Shown here: positions 10,555 to 18,836 of the stretch, piece after piece
Numbering within the stretch: the stretch's first letter is position 1
How the letters are laid out: every line of letters begins with the position of its first letter
Assembly (NCBI RefSeq): GCF_007197555.1
Contig: NZ_CP041614.1
Coordinates: 2,286,001-2,350,000, forward strand
Length of the DNA: 64,000 nucleotides
Origin: Shewanella psychropiezotolerans
GTDB lineage: Bacteria; Pseudomonadota; Gammaproteobacteria; Enterobacterales; Shewanellaceae
Reading direction: 5' to 3'
Notes under the pieces: generated by a model
Seen by the model: only the letters and a program-made list of their open reading frames with translations
Databases searched by the model: none
Told to the model about the DNA's origin: nothing
Program-made: the position numbers and the translations under genes

Positions 10555-11298
10555 ATGATGTTTTGGCTTAAAAAAGCAATCTCGCAACTCTTTATGCCAA
10601 TTCCTTTGGTTGTTCTCTTATTGCTATTTTGCATCGTTATGCTGAGGAACCGTAAACTGGTTCGTTTTGTATTGGCTGTCGCCATTGTCATTCTAGTTTT
10701 CCTGAGTAGCTCGGTGGGGAGTAATTTATTAACGGCTTCTCTAGAAAACCAATATAAAGTCAATAACCAAGCAATCGGCGCCGGCTGTTTAGTTATGGTA
10801 CTCGGCAGTGGCCATGATGATGAGATCCCCGGGGCCGCCGTTCATCAGTTATCTGCCACGGCTTTGGCTAGATTAACCGAGGGGGTGCGCCAGTATCAAT
10901 TGGGCAAAGATTGTATTTTGATTGTCAGCGGATGGGGAGGAAGTGCATCTAATACCCCTCATGCTAAAATCATGGCTGAATCTGCCATGCAGCTTGGGAT
11001 CCCTAAAGATCGAATTATTACTTTCCCATTAGCTAAAGACACCATAGAAGAAGCCCAATATCTTAAATGGGATGTGGGTACCTATCCATTTAGGCTTGTC
11101 ACCTCGGCGACTCATATGCCAAGATCTATGGCCATTTTTCAAAGCCAAGGTTTACGCCCGGAAGCCGCCCCCACAGACTTTATCACCAGACAAGGTTATT
11201 GGTGGCAGCTGGATGCTAATAATTTACTCTCTTCTCAGCGCGCCATTCATGAATATGTCGGCAGGCTCTGGTTTAAGCTTAAATATGAAAGTAATTAG
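10555..11298 (+). CDS. elyC: ElyC/SanA/YdcF-family (DUF218) membrane protein
   Basis: About 247 residues, close to E. coli ElyC. Two N-terminal membrane segments (PLVVLLLLFCIVML and LVRFVLAVAIVILVFLSSS) are followed by a DUF218 domain with VMVLGSGHDDEIPG, ALARLTEGVRQYQ, LIVSGWGG, DTIEEAQYLK and LVTSATHMPRSMAIF. ElyC is implicated in peptidoglycan and lipid-carrier metabolism in the cell envelope; the exact reaction is unsettled. ATG 10555 or 10558 lies 4-7 bases after an inverted repeat (10522-10550) and lacks an obvious Shine-Dalgarno sequence. The family is clear; ElyC rather than SanA is preferred because of the two TM segments and the length. Confidence 0.8.
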   Translation: MMFWLKKAISQLFMPIPLVVLLLLFCIVMLRNRKLVRFVLAVAIVILVFLSSSVGSNLLTASLENQYKVNNQAIGAGCLVMVLGSGHDDEIPGAAVHQLSATALARLTEGVRQYQLGKDCILIVSGWGGSASNTPHAKIMAESAMQLGIPKDRIITFPLAKDTIEEAQYLKWDVGTYPFRLVTSATHMPRSMAIFQSQGLRPEAAPTDFITRQGYWWQLDANNLLSSQRAIHEYVGRLWFKLKYESN

Positions 11299-11309
11299 GC
11301 TTGTGTAAA

Positions 11310-11456
11310 AAATTGAAACCCAATAGCAATAATAGATCTTTTTAGGATAACTCTTGGATATTGAATTAGTACAGATCAACTCGAAATTGAAACCCAATAG
11401 CAATAATAGATCTTTTAGGACAATTCTTGGATATTGAAGCGGTACAGATCAACTCG
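11310..11456 (+). repeat. 73-74-bp tandem duplication of a gene start
   Basis: Two adjacent near-identical copies (11310-11383 and 11384-11456) each contain AAATTGAAACCCAATAGCAA, an AGGA ribosome-binding site, a TTG start and the codons for the first dozen residues of the downstream membrane protein. They differ by a few substitutions and by one base in a T-run. The left copy encodes only a short out-of-frame peptide. Confidence 0.85.
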
Positions 11457-12104
11457 AAATTTAAGCGTAATAGCAGAACCTTGACTTTAGTCGGCGCGAT
11501 ACTACTGACAATCGGCATAGGCTTGTTTTTGTCTTCTACAGCCATGTTTGCCCCAGGTATGCTCTGCTTCTCATTAGGAGTGATATCTTTAGTGCTCGGG
11601 GTGTCCAAAATTCTTGAGCCTGAAATCAGCCTGGAGCTTAACCAGCAAGGGCTTAAATATCACCACAGACGCGGCAGTATTTTTATCCAGTGGGATAATG
11701 TACAGAGAATAGACATTCCCCGTGGGCTCGACGGTTTCGAGTCTATCCCATTGCCATACATAGGCCTCAAGCTCAAGCGAATCAACCCAGTCCTGGATAT
11801 CATCCCCGGTCGACTGGCCACAGGCCTGTTAACCGAGCAGCGACCATTGCTGATGTCTGCGGTCACCCTGGATGAAGACTTAATTGAGTTGGAAACCTAT
11901 ATGAACTCAGAGTTTACCCCATTAGTGGTCAATGATGAGCGCTACAGAGGTGTGTTGGCTATGTTCGGTCACAGATGTGAAATGTTAAGTAAAAACATGG
12001 GGTTTCATATTTATATCCCCATAGACTGCCTGGACAGACCCGCAGATGAGTTTGTGAAACTGCTCAGAGAATACCTGTTAAAGGTAAGGCAACTCCAAGA
12101 ATAA
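11427..12104 (+). CDS. DUF2982-like inner-membrane protein
   Basis: The 225 residues have two N-terminal membrane helices (TLVGAILLTIGIGLFLSS and FAPGMLCFSLGVISLVLGV), then a soluble domain. The motifs YHHRRGSIFIQWDNVQRIDIP and PYIGLKLK resemble a PH-like fold, but I rely on general resemblance to the DUF2982 family of Shewanella and Vibrio. Function is unknown. The start is a TTG at 11427 with AGGA seven bases upstream; no ATG gives the N-terminal part. The start region is tandemly duplicated, which may affect expression. It runs convergently with the bactofilin gene. Confidence 0.65.
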   Translation: MDIEAVQINSKFKRNSRTLTLVGAILLTIGIGLFLSSTAMFAPGMLCFSLGVISLVLGVSKILEPEISLELNQQGLKYHHRRGSIFIQWDNVQRIDIPRGLDGFESIPLPYIGLKLKRINPVLDIIPGRLATGLLTEQRPLLMSAVTLDEDLIELETYMNSEFTPLVVNDERYRGVLAMFGHRCEMLSKNMGFHIYIPIDCLDRPADEFVKLLREYLLKVRQLQE

Positions 12105-12119
12105 GTGTGTCGCTGGAGT

Positions 12120-12140
12120 AGGCGCCATAGGAAGGCGCCT
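12120..12140. terminator. Short GC-rich hairpin between convergent genes
   Basis: AGGCGCC, loop ATAGGAA, GGCGCCT. It lies between the ends of the DUF2982 gene (plus) and the bactofilin gene (minus). There is no long T-tract, so intrinsic termination is possible but not certain. Confidence 0.4.
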
Positions 12141-12187
12141 GGAACTATGTTTCCACAGATGATGATTGTGAGTTGCGCTGGGTTAAT

Positions 12188-12607
12188 TCAGTTTGCTTGC
12201 AGCTCACCTTGAATATCTGCTTTAGGCTCAGTGTGACTGTCTTCGTCTAGTGAGATCGTGTTCAATAAAGCGATATCTTCTCTTACACGCATACCGATAA
12301 ACTGACCTCCCTCAAATATCTCCATAGATTCACAGGCTATTTCACCTTCAACTGTGCCTGTGCTGGTGATATTGAGCTTTTTACATTTTAGCTTGCCCTT
12401 GAAGTTACCTGAGACTTTTAACTCCTCACAGTTTACTTCTCCATCAACATAGCCATCCACTTCTATGGTGATTTTTCCCGTTGAGCTCACTTTTCCGTAC
12501 ACTTCACCACCTATGAGTGCTTCTCCGGCAAAGTGACTCTCGCCTGAGAGTTTAGTGCCCTGGGCCACGAAGGTAAGTCCTGTGCTGCTTTTCTTATTTC
12601 CGAACAT
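12188..12607 (-). CDS. Bactofilin-family cytoskeletal protein
   Basis: The 139 residues carry the repeating hydrophobic/glycine pattern of the bactofilin (DUF583) right-handed beta-helix. Each rung follows a scheme such as SHFAGEALIGGEVYGKV, TIEVDGYVDGEVN, NFKGKLKCKKLNI and TVEGEIACESMEI. A short variable N-terminus (MFGNKKSSTGLTFVAQGTKL) and an acidic C-terminal tail flank the core. Bactofilins polymerise without nucleotide and act in cell shape, stalk or peptidoglycan-modifying scaffolds. No peptidase partner is adjacent. It is a single gene with terminator-like hairpins on the far side. Confidence 0.9.
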   Translation of the reverse strand: MFGNKKSSTGLTFVAQGTKLSGESHFAGEALIGGEVYGKVSSTGKITIEVDGYVDGEVNCEELKVSGNFKGKLKCKKLNITSTGTVEGEIACESMEIFEGGQFIGMRVREDIALLNTISLDEDSHTEPKADIQGELQAN

Positions 12608-12741
12608 AATGCTCTACAAATAGGTCATGAATAAACTGATATTAACCTTAAATTTACAGTAAACAAACCACTAATATTTGGCACATTTAAGTCATTTTTT
12701 TGGCTGTGGCTTGTTTTACTTAGCTAGAGCAATAGCTCTGT

Positions 12742-13227
12742 TTATTGGTTGAGGGACAGTAATTTGATGGCATTTGTGGGGCAGGGGGCTGCACAGGCGC
12801 CGCAGCCGGTGCATAGACCTGTGTCTATCATAGGTTTAGGCGCCTGGCCTATGGCGGATTCAAAGCTGATGGCGCGCTCATCGCAGGCATCTTTACAGCT
12901 TTGGCACCAGACGCCTTTATACGCCAGACAGGTCTCCTGTACCACAGCCTTTAACTTCCAGGGGGCTTGTTCGGTATCGAGAAACAAGGGCTCGGGGCAA
13001 ACTTCGGCACACTTCTTACAGAAGGTACACTCGTCATCGGCAAAGTTAATCTCAGGAAAACCACCATCACCCCGGATAATTATCTGTGTCTCGCAGGCCT
13101 TGATGCACTTATCACAGCGGGTGCAGATATCGGTAAACTCGATATCTGTTTTACTCCATGGCGGCCGTATGGCATTGGACTTTTTTCGACTGAAAAGGCG
13201 TCGACGACTCTGATTAATATTACTCAT
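12742..13227 (-). CDS. napF: Ferredoxin-type protein NapF
   Basis: About 161 residues with several cysteine clusters: CTRCDKCIKAC, CTFCKKCAEVCPEP, CQSCKDAC and CTGCGACAAPCP. These fit multiple [4Fe-4S] centres, as in NapF, a cytoplasmic accessory protein for maturation of periplasmic nitrate reductase NapA. The N-terminal SRRRLFSRKK fits the SRR motif near the NapF start and favours the ATG at 13227 over the in-frame ATG at 13242. No other nap gene is nearby, so the gene is separated from its usual operon. It lies downstream of galE, with an inverted repeat between them. Confidence 0.85.
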   Translation of the reverse strand: MSNINQSRRRLFSRKKSNAIRPPWSKTDIEFTDICTRCDKCIKACETQIIIRGDGGFPEINFADDECTFCKKCAEVCPEPLFLDTEQAPWKLKAVVQETCLAYKGVWCQSCKDACDERAISFESAIGQAPKPMIDTGLCTGCGACAAPCPTNAIKLLSLNQ

Positions 13228-13254
13228 TTGATACTGCTTCATTAAGTGAAAAAC

Positions 13255-13302
13255 TAAGGTCCTGGAACCATCTTATATTCAAGCCTAGAACCTAGGACCT
13301 TA
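13255..13302. repeat. Inverted repeat between galE and napF
   Basis: TAAGGTCCT (13255-13263) and its complement AGGACCTTA (13294-13302) enclose about 30 bases. It follows the galE stop and precedes napF on the same strand. It could be a weak terminator or a regulatory palindrome; there is no T-tract. Confidence 0.4.
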
Positions 13303-13311
13303 ACTTATAGT

Positions 13312-14325
13312 CTATTGCCCATAGCCGTTAGGATTACTCGACTGCCAGTGCCAGCTGCTACTGGCCATATCTTCTAGGCTATGAGTCGCTTTCCAGTTAA
13401 GTTCGCTCTGGGCTTTATCTGGGTTGGCATAACAAGCGGCAATATCTCCTGGGCGGCGTGGGACAACTTGATAATTGATGGGCTTACCGCAGGCCTTCTC
13501 AAAGGCTTTCACCATATCGATGACGCTGTATCCTTGGCCTGTACCTAAGTTATAGGTTACTAATCCAGATTGAGTGTTGAGTTTATCTAACGCCCTTAGA
13601 TGACCTACGGCCAAGTCGACCACATGAATATAATCACGAACCCCGGTGCCATCATGGGTGTCATAATCATCACCGAATACACTGAGTTTATCACGTTTTC
13701 CCACGGCTACCTGAGCGATAAACGGCATCAGATTGTTGGGTATATCATTAGGATCTTCACCTATACGGCCACTTGAGTGGGCGCCCACAGGGTTAAAATA
13801 TCTCAGTCTGGCTATGTTCCAGCTTGGGTCTGAATGATGCAGATCTTGTAATATATGTTCGACCATCAACTTGGATTGACCATAGGGGTTAGTTGCACCT
13901 GTGGGAAAGTCTTCGGTGATAGGTAGGCTGGCAGGATCGCCGTAAACCGTGGCCGACGAGCTAAAAACGAGATTTTTGACATCGTTAGCCGCCATGACTT
14001 CGCATAGCACTAAGGTGCCGGTGACATTGTTCTCATAATAGCGTAATGGCTGGGCCACAGATTCACCAACGGCTTTGAACCCAGCGAAATGGATCACAGA
14101 TTGGATTTTATGGTCGCTGAATACCTTCTGCAGGAAGGCTTTATTGAGCACATCACCTTGATAAAATGTGACTGTTCTTCCGGTGATCTCTTCTACTCTA
14201 TGTAAGGCTTCGATGCTTGAGTTAACTAAGTTGTCGACGATTACCACGTCTTGTCCCGCATTTAACAGCTCTACCACTGTATGGCTACCGATATAACCCG
14301 CGCCACCTGTGACTAATATGGTCAT
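13312..14325 (-). CDS. galE: UDP-glucose 4-epimerase
   Basis: The 337 residues are full length for GalE. The NAD-binding start is [16 protein letters not shown]. The catalytic SDR pair is Ser in SSSATVYG and the YxxxK motif in [11 protein letters not shown], followed by [24 protein letters not shown] and a [16 protein letters not shown] C-terminus. It interconverts UDP-glucose and UDP-galactose in the cytoplasm. Its ATG overlaps the stop codon of galU by four bases (ATGA), so the two are translationally coupled. The pair would supply nucleotide sugars for the exopolysaccharide operon at the other end of the window and for LPS. Confidence 0.97.
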   Translation of the reverse strand: MTILVTGGAGYIGSHTVVELLNAGQDVVIVDNLVNSSIEALHRVEEITGRTVTFYQGDVLNKAFLQKVFSDHKIQSVIHFAGFKAVGESVAQPLRYYENNVTGTLVLCEVMAANDVKNLVFSSSATVYGDPASLPITEDFPTGATNPYGQSKLMVEHILQDLHHSDPSWNIARLRYFNPVGAHSSGRIGEDPNDIPNNLMPFIAQVAVGKRDKLSVFGDDYDTHDGTGVRDYIHVVDLAVGHLRALDKLNTQSGLVTYNLGTGQGYSVIDMVKAFEKACGKPINYQVVPRRPGDIAACYANPDKAQSELNWKATHSLEDMASSSWHWQSSNPNGYGQ

Positions 14326-15244
14326 GACTGCTTTTCCTCGTTTAGCTCTGATACTAGATTGATTAGGTATTGTTTGAAATCTTGGCCTATCTCTTTATGG
14401 CGTAGGGCATGTTCTATGCCTGCCTGCATATATCCCAACTTGTTGCCGCAATCGTGGCTCTTTCCCTTCATGTAATAGGCATTTACCGTCTGCTTTTCCA
14501 TCATCATAGCGATGGCATCGGTGAGTTGAATCTCATCCCCGCACCTGCAGGAGTCTTAGCCAGTAATGGCCAAATATCTGCGGGTAGGATGTAACGCCCG
14601 ACGACGGCGAGGTTTGATGGAGCCTCATCTATGCAGGGTTTCTCGACCAGCTGAGCTAAAGGTGCCGAATCACCGGGTGTTAACTGATGGCCATTGACGT
14701 CGGCGATACCATATTGATTGACTTGCTCTAAAGGCACGCCTTCAACCATGATCTGGCCGACATTGGTTGAGTTAAATAACTGCACCATTTCAGCCAGGTT
14801 ATCTTGACTGAGGTCGCAGCTGGCTTCATCGACGATAACATCGGGTAATAGTACGGCAAAGGGCTCATCTCCGACCACTGGCTTAGCGCATAAAATAGCA
14901 TGGCCTAATCCTTTTGCCTGGGCTTGCCTGACACTGATCACAGTTACACCGGGCGGACAGATTGACTGCACTTCGGTTAATAGTTGGCGCTTCACTCGTC
15001 TTTCTAGCTGGGCCTCGAGTTCGAAACTGGTATCGAAATGGTTTTCAATCGGATTCTTACTGGCATGGGTAACCAGAACGATTTCATTGATACCTGCGGC
15101 TATGGCTTCATTGACAACATATTGAATTAGCGGCTTATCGACGACGGGCAGCATCTCTTTTGGAATGGCCTTCGTCGCTGGAAGCATCCTTGTTCCTAGT
15201 CCCGCAACCGGGATCACAGCTTTACGTATTTGCGCTTGTTTCAT
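14322..15244 (-). CDS. galU: UTP-glucose-1-phosphate uridylyltransferase (one apparent frameshift)
   Basis: The N-terminal part has the nucleotidyltransferase motif [20 protein letters not shown], then [15 protein letters not shown] and [15 protein letters not shown]. At the C-run 14537-14540 the frame breaks. One added base gives [17 protein letters not shown] and continues through a typical GalU end ([20 protein letters not shown]). The repaired product of about 307 residues is normal length. GalU makes UDP-glucose from UTP and glucose-1-phosphate. It has a good ribosome-binding site (AAAGGAT) before ATG 15244 and overlaps galE by four bases. Because the rest is intact and the enzyme is central, the frameshift is more likely an error than a mutation. 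Confidence 0.9.
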
Positions 15245-15490
15245 TTTTATCCTTTGCTCAGTTGCCTAATTCGGTTGCAAAATCAGCTTAACGTGCTGAG
15301 TTTAGTCGCTTATCACGAATTTAGTCAGTGATAATTACAGCCTCATTGCTCTATTTTAATAAACTGACAAGGAAAAGCCATGTTAATAGCCTACTTAGGA
15401 GTAAAAGTGTGTTTCTATAATATTCCGTAAAGTTAAAGGTACAGGTAAATGTCATTAGTTTTAGTCGTTTGTGATACTCACTACTTAGGC

Positions 15491-15508
15491 TGTAACAAAA
15501 AGGTTACA
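15491..15508. promoter_or_regulatory. TyrR box upstream of phhA
   Basis: TGTAACAAAAAGGTTACA is an 18-bp palindrome that fits the TyrR-box scheme TGTAAA-N6-TTTACA, with one symmetrical change in each half. It lies about 100 bp before phhA in the divergent galU-phhA region (15245-15594). The tyrR gene is in the same cluster, so TyrR is the likely binder. Nothing else in this intergenic stretch is distinctive. Confidence 0.65.
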
Positions 15509-15613
15509 AAGGAGGCGTGGATTTAGGCAAAGAATAAACTGTGAGGGAGTTAACAAAAAAGCTCGATTGATCGAGTATGAATAAGGGAACCATAATGAGT
15601 AATGTAAAAAGAC

Positions 15614-16411
15614 ATGAGTAAAAATACAGAGTATGTGGCTCGATTACCAGATGCAGATGGTCACATAGATTACCCTCAAGCAGAACATGAGATCTGGCAA
15701 GCCTTGTATTCGAGACAATTGGGGAATTTATCTGAATACGCCTGCAACGAGTATCAACAAGGTCTGATTGATTTGGGCTTATCGGACAGTAATATTCCAC
15801 AGCTGCAGGATATCGATAAGGTGTTGTTAGATACGACGGGCTGGAAAACCGCTGCCGTGCCAGCATTGATCTCTTTCGAGCGCTTCTTTGAGCTGCTGGC
15901 TAATCGAGAGTTTCCTGTTGCCACCTTTATCCGCAGTAAAGATGAATTTGATTATTTAAGAGAACCAGACATTTTCCATGAGGTGTTTGGCCATTGTCCC
16001 CTGTTGACCAACGCGTCGTTCGCTAAGTTTTCACATACTTATGGAAAATTAGGTTTGTCGGCTAGCAAGGAGGACAGGGTATTACTGGCTCGTTTGTACT
16101 GGTTTACCGTCGAGTTTGGTCTGATCCGCAATCGAGACGATTCATTGTCAATCTATGGCGGTGGTATATTGAGCTCACCGGGAGAAACCTTATATGCGAT
16201 GGGGGGTGAGCCACAGATTAAACCTTTTAACCTCGTTGATGTGTTAAGAACACCTTACCGCATCGATATCATGCAGCCTGTCTATTATGCCGTCGATGGC
16301 TTATCGTTTCTCGATGAAATCGTTGAGATGGATATCATGGGAGCCGTAGCAGAAGCTAAAAAACTAGGCATGTTTGCTCCCCTGTATGAGCCGAAATCTA
16401 AAGCCAGCTAA
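15614..16411 (+). CDS. phhA: Phenylalanine 4-monooxygenase (phenylalanine hydroxylase)
   Basis: The 265 residues show the bacterial aromatic amino acid hydroxylase signature. The iron-binding pair is in PDIFHEVFGHCPLL and the third ligand, a glutamate, is in YWFTVEFGL. GGGILSSPGE and the C-terminal RIDIMQPVYYA also match. The enzyme converts phenylalanine to tyrosine with tetrahydropterin and oxygen. The next gene, phhB, recycles the pterin. The start is uncertain: ATG 15614 fits the family but has a poor ribosome-binding site, whereas ATG 15595 has a good one (AAGGGA) and is out of frame by one base in the A-run 15606-15610. Confidence 0.95.
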   Translation: MSKNTEYVARLPDADGHIDYPQAEHEIWQALYSRQLGNLSEYACNEYQQGLIDLGLSDSNIPQLQDIDKVLLDTTGWKTAAVPALISFERFFELLANREFPVATFIRSKDEFDYLREPDIFHEVFGHCPLLTNASFAKFSHTYGKLGLSASKEDRVLLARLYWFTVEFGLIRNRDDSLSIYGGGILSSPGETLYAMGGEPQIKPFNLVDVLRTPYRIDIMQPVYYAVDGLSFLDEIVEMDIMGAVAEAKKLGMFAPLYEPKSKAS

Positions 16412-16507
16412 GTGATACAAAAGCCTGCTAGTAATATAAAAGAAATTTATCTACTAAGTGTCATATTTGTCACTTAGTTTAAGATCATTAAATAAGAAGG
16501 AAGAATA

Positions 16508-16846
16508 ATGTCCAAGTTATCGGAAATGAAATGTGAGGCGTGTCAGGCCGACGCACCTAAAGTCTCTGACGGTGAACTCGCAGAGCTGATAAGAATGATC
16601 CCCGATTGGGGAGTCGAAGTGCGTGATGGTGTGATGCAGTTAGAGCGCGTCTACAAGTTCAAAAATTTTAAACTTGCCATGGTATTCACCAATGCTCTGG
16701 CGGAACTGGCCGAGGCAGAATTTCATCATCCGGGGATCTTAACTGAATGGGGCAAGGTCACTGTGACTTGGTGGTCTCATTCAATCAAGGGGCTACATAA
16801 GAACGATTTCATCATGGCGGCCAAGACCGACCAGTTAGTAAACTAA
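16508..16846 (+). CDS. phhB: Pterin-4a-carbinolamine dehydratase
   Basis: 112 residues, the usual length. The active-site region is [18 protein letters not shown], followed by [25 protein letters not shown], with the conserved histidines and the W-S-H motif of the family. It dehydrates the 4a-hydroxytetrahydropterin made by PhhA so that the cofactor can be reduced again. It follows phhA by about 95 bp with its own ribosome-binding site (AAGAAGGAAGAATA) and is probably in the same transcript. Confidence 0.95.
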   Translation: MSKLSEMKCEACQADAPKVSDGELAELIRMIPDWGVEVRDGVMQLERVYKFKNFKLAMVFTNALAELAEAEFHHPGILTEWGKVTVTWWSHSIKGLHKNDFIMAAKTDQLVN

Positions 16847-16917
16847 CACTTATTAATATAAAATCAGTAGGTTAGTTTATCTAGCCTGCTCAATTTTTTC
16901 AAAACAGCTCCTCGTAC

Positions 16918-16935
16918 TGTAAACAAGACTTGCCA
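16918..16935. promoter_or_regulatory. Possible weak TyrR site before tyrR
   Basis: TGTAAACAAGACTTGCCA has a perfect left half (TGTAAA) and a 4/6 match in the right half to TGTAAA-N6-TTTACA. It lies upstream of the terminator and of tyrR. The same imperfect form (TGTAAA-N6-TTGCCA) recurs after tyrR at 18609-18626. Autoregulation is an inference. Confidence 0.3.
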
Positions 16936-16980
16936 CATTTATCATAACCTTCTAACGTATAAGCCTTTGATGAACTGCTG

Positions 16981-17016
16981 AAAGCCGAGTTTCATATTTG
17001 AAATAGACGGCTTTTT
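16981..17016 (+). terminator. Rho-independent terminator after phhB
   Basis: AAAGCCG ... CGGCTTTTT, with an inner TTTC/GAAA pair and a T-run followed by ATTT. It ends the phhAB transcript about 50 bp before the tyrR start, implying either partial read-through or a promoter for tyrR very close to its start. Confidence 0.7.
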
Positions 17017-17068
17017 ATTTGTGAGTTATCCCAATAACGATATTATTAATAAAGGGAAATTTGACAGT

Positions 17069-18607
17069 ATGCGCCTTGAAGTATGTTGTTTGGACCGGGT
17101 CGGTCTGGCCAAAGACATTTTGATGATTTTAGAAGGTTACGGCATCAACCTTATCGCGATAGATGCCAGTAACCAAGGTTTTCTCTATCTCCAGTTCGCC
17201 GAAGTCAATTTCGATGTGCTCAGCGAGTTATTGCCCCTGATCAGGAAAGTGGAGGGAGTGCATGATGTCCGCACCGTCTCCTTTATGCCATCGGAGCAGG
17301 AGCATTACGCCTTAAAAACTTTGCTCAAAACTCTGCCCGACTCTGTGTTTTCTCTCGATGTGAAAGGCCGGGTGCGGATCGTGAATGAATCTGCACTCAT
17401 GACTGTGGGCATGGCCGAACATGAAATAATAGATGAACCGCTCAACCACTGGGTTCAGGGGTTTAACTTTAGTCGTTGGCTCAGTGAGGGCTTAGTGCTG
17501 GCTCAGGCGACCCGAGTCAACATAGGACAAAATGAATATCTAGCCGAGATGCTACCCATCTATCTGCCTGATGAGAATGAGAAAAGCATACTCGCAGGCG
17601 CTGTAGTCTCGTTGAAATCGCCGGCGCGAGTGGGCAAGCAGTTCAATGCTCTTCAGAGTCAAACTGTGGGTTTTGAGAACGTTCTTGTGACCAGTGACAA
17701 GATGAAAGAGGTGCTGGTTCAAGCACGTCGTATGGCTCAACTCGATGCGCCTCTGTTGATCACCGGGGAGACGGGGACAGGTAAGGAGCTGATGGCCAGG
17801 GCATGTCACGATGCCAGTATGCGTAGAGAGCATCCCTTTATCGCCATCAACTGCGCGGCCCTGCCGGACAGTGCCGCCGAAGAGGAGTTGTTTGGCTTCG
17901 TCAGTAACGGCACTGTGGTGAAAAGAGGTTTCTTCGAGGAGGGCAAGGGCGGTACTGTCTTTCTCGATGAGATTGCCGAGATGTCTAAATCGGCTCAGGT
18001 TAAGCTGCTACGCTTACTTCAGGACGGAACCTTCAGACGGTTAGGTGGGGACAATGAGGTGAGAGCCGATGTCAGGATCATCTGTTCGACTCAGAAGAAT
18101 CTGGCTGAGTTGTGTCAGACCGGCGAGTTCAGAGAAGATCTGTTTTATCGAATCCATGTATTGAGTTTTCATATGCCTTCACTGCGTGACCGCAAGGTTG
18201 ATGTGATCCCGCTGACGGAGATGTTCCTCGAGCATTATAGCCAACAACTGTCTATTCCAATCAGGCGTATTTCGGCTCAATGCCGGGAGCATTTACTCAA
18301 CTATGCCTGGCCGGGGAATGTTCGTCAGCTTAAGAATGCCATCTTCAGGGCTGTGTCTATGTGGGATGGCTCTGCCGAGTTATCGGTGGAGCACCTGAAA
18401 TTGCCTTCCTACGCGGAAGGATTCGGTTATTTTGACCATCAATTTGAGGGAAGTTTAGATCAGGCGATGAAACAGTTTGAATCCAGCCTGCTAAGACGAC
18501 TCTACCCAGCTTATCCAAGCACGCGTCAGTTGGCTAAGAAGCTGGGGGTTTCACACACTGCTATCGCCAATAAGCTCAGAGAGTATAAGATCAGCAAGCA
18601 AAAATAG
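17069..18607 (+). CDS. tyrR: TyrR family transcriptional regulator of aromatic amino acid metabolism
   Basis: With ATG 17069 the protein has 512 residues, the same size as E. coli TyrR, and begins MRLEVCCLDRVGLAKDIL as the TyrR ACT domain does. A PAS domain follows (LPDSVFSLDVKGRVRIVNESAL), then an AAA+ domain with Walker A GETGTGKEL and TVFLDEIAEMS, then a C-terminal helix-turn-helix (STRQLAKKLGVSHTAIANKL). The sigma-54 loop GAFTGA is absent: the equivalent stretch reads EEELFGFVSNGTVVKRGFF. It therefore acts with sigma-70, as TyrR and PhhR do. It lies between the two halves of the phenylalanine/tyrosine degradation genes and probably controls both. Confidence 0.93.
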   Translation: MRLEVCCLDRVGLAKDILMILEGYGINLIAIDASNQGFLYLQFAEVNFDVLSELLPLIRKVEGVHDVRTVSFMPSEQEHYALKTLLKTLPDSVFSLDVKGRVRIVNESALMTVGMAEHEIIDEPLNHWVQGFNFSRWLSEGLVLAQATRVNIGQNEYLAEMLPIYLPDENEKSILAGAVVSLKSPARVGKQFNALQSQTVGFENVLVTSDKMKEVLVQARRMAQLDAPLLITGETGTGKELMARACHDASMRREHPFIAINCAALPDSAAEEELFGFVSNGTVVKRGFFEEGKGGTVFLDEIAEMSKSAQVKLLRLLQDGTFRRLGGDNEVRADVRIICSTQKNLAELCQTGEFREDLFYRIHVLSFHMPSLRDRKVDVIPLTEMFLEHYSQQLSIPIRRISAQCREHLLNYAWPGNVRQLKNAIFRAVSMWDGSAELSVEHLKLPSYAEGFGYFDHQFEGSLDQAMKQFESSLLRRLYPAYPSTRQLAKKLGVSHTAIANKLREYKISKQK

Positions 18608-18608
18608 A

Positions 18609-18626
18609 TGTAAAAGCTTATTGCCA
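18609..18626. promoter_or_regulatory. Possible TyrR half-site pair after tyrR
   Basis: TGTAAAAGCTTATTGCCA, the same TGTAAA-N6-TTGCCA form as at 16918. It lies at the beginning of the tyrR-fahA intergenic region. Low confidence as a single match. Confidence 0.25.
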
Positions 18627-18661
18627 CGTGGTGACGTTTTTTTCAGCATGTTTTCGGTGAA

Positions 18662-18720
18662 AAGCCCCTATTTTAGCTGGGTGGAGTGAGTGTAATTATA
18701 TCTTTACGGAATAGGGGCTT
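18662..18720. repeat. Inverted repeat enclosing a TyrR-like site
   Basis: AAGCCCCTATT (18662-18672) and its exact complement AATAGGGGCTT (18710-18720) flank 37 bases. That interval contains TGTAATTATATCTTTACG (18691-18708), a 10/12 match to the TyrR box. The arrangement suggests a cruciform or a paired binding site rather than a terminator. Confidence 0.5.
18691..18708. promoter_or_regulatory. TyrR box upstream of fahA
   Basis: TGTAATTATATCTTTACG matches TGTAAA-N6-TTTACA at 10 of 12 fixed positions. It lies about 150 bp before fahA, directly after tyrR, and supports TyrR control of fahA-maiA. Confidence 0.5.
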
Positions 18721-18805
18721 ATCGAGGCTCATGTGATTTCGGTCACGCTATTCCTATCTGGCTATGCTTAAGGTACTTATATAGCCATTATTGCAATAGA
18801 CATGA

Positions 18806-18836
18806 CACCCGACTGAGATCAGAACTCAGTCGGGTG
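18806..18836 (+). promoter_or_regulatory. Strong hairpin in the fahA leader
   Basis: CACCCGACTGAG, loop ATCAGAA, CTCAGTCGGGTG: a perfect 12-bp stem ending 22 bases before the fahA ATG, just before its ribosome-binding site (AGGAGCGGGT). No T-tract follows, so it is more likely an mRNA structure in the leader than a terminator. Confidence 0.6.
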
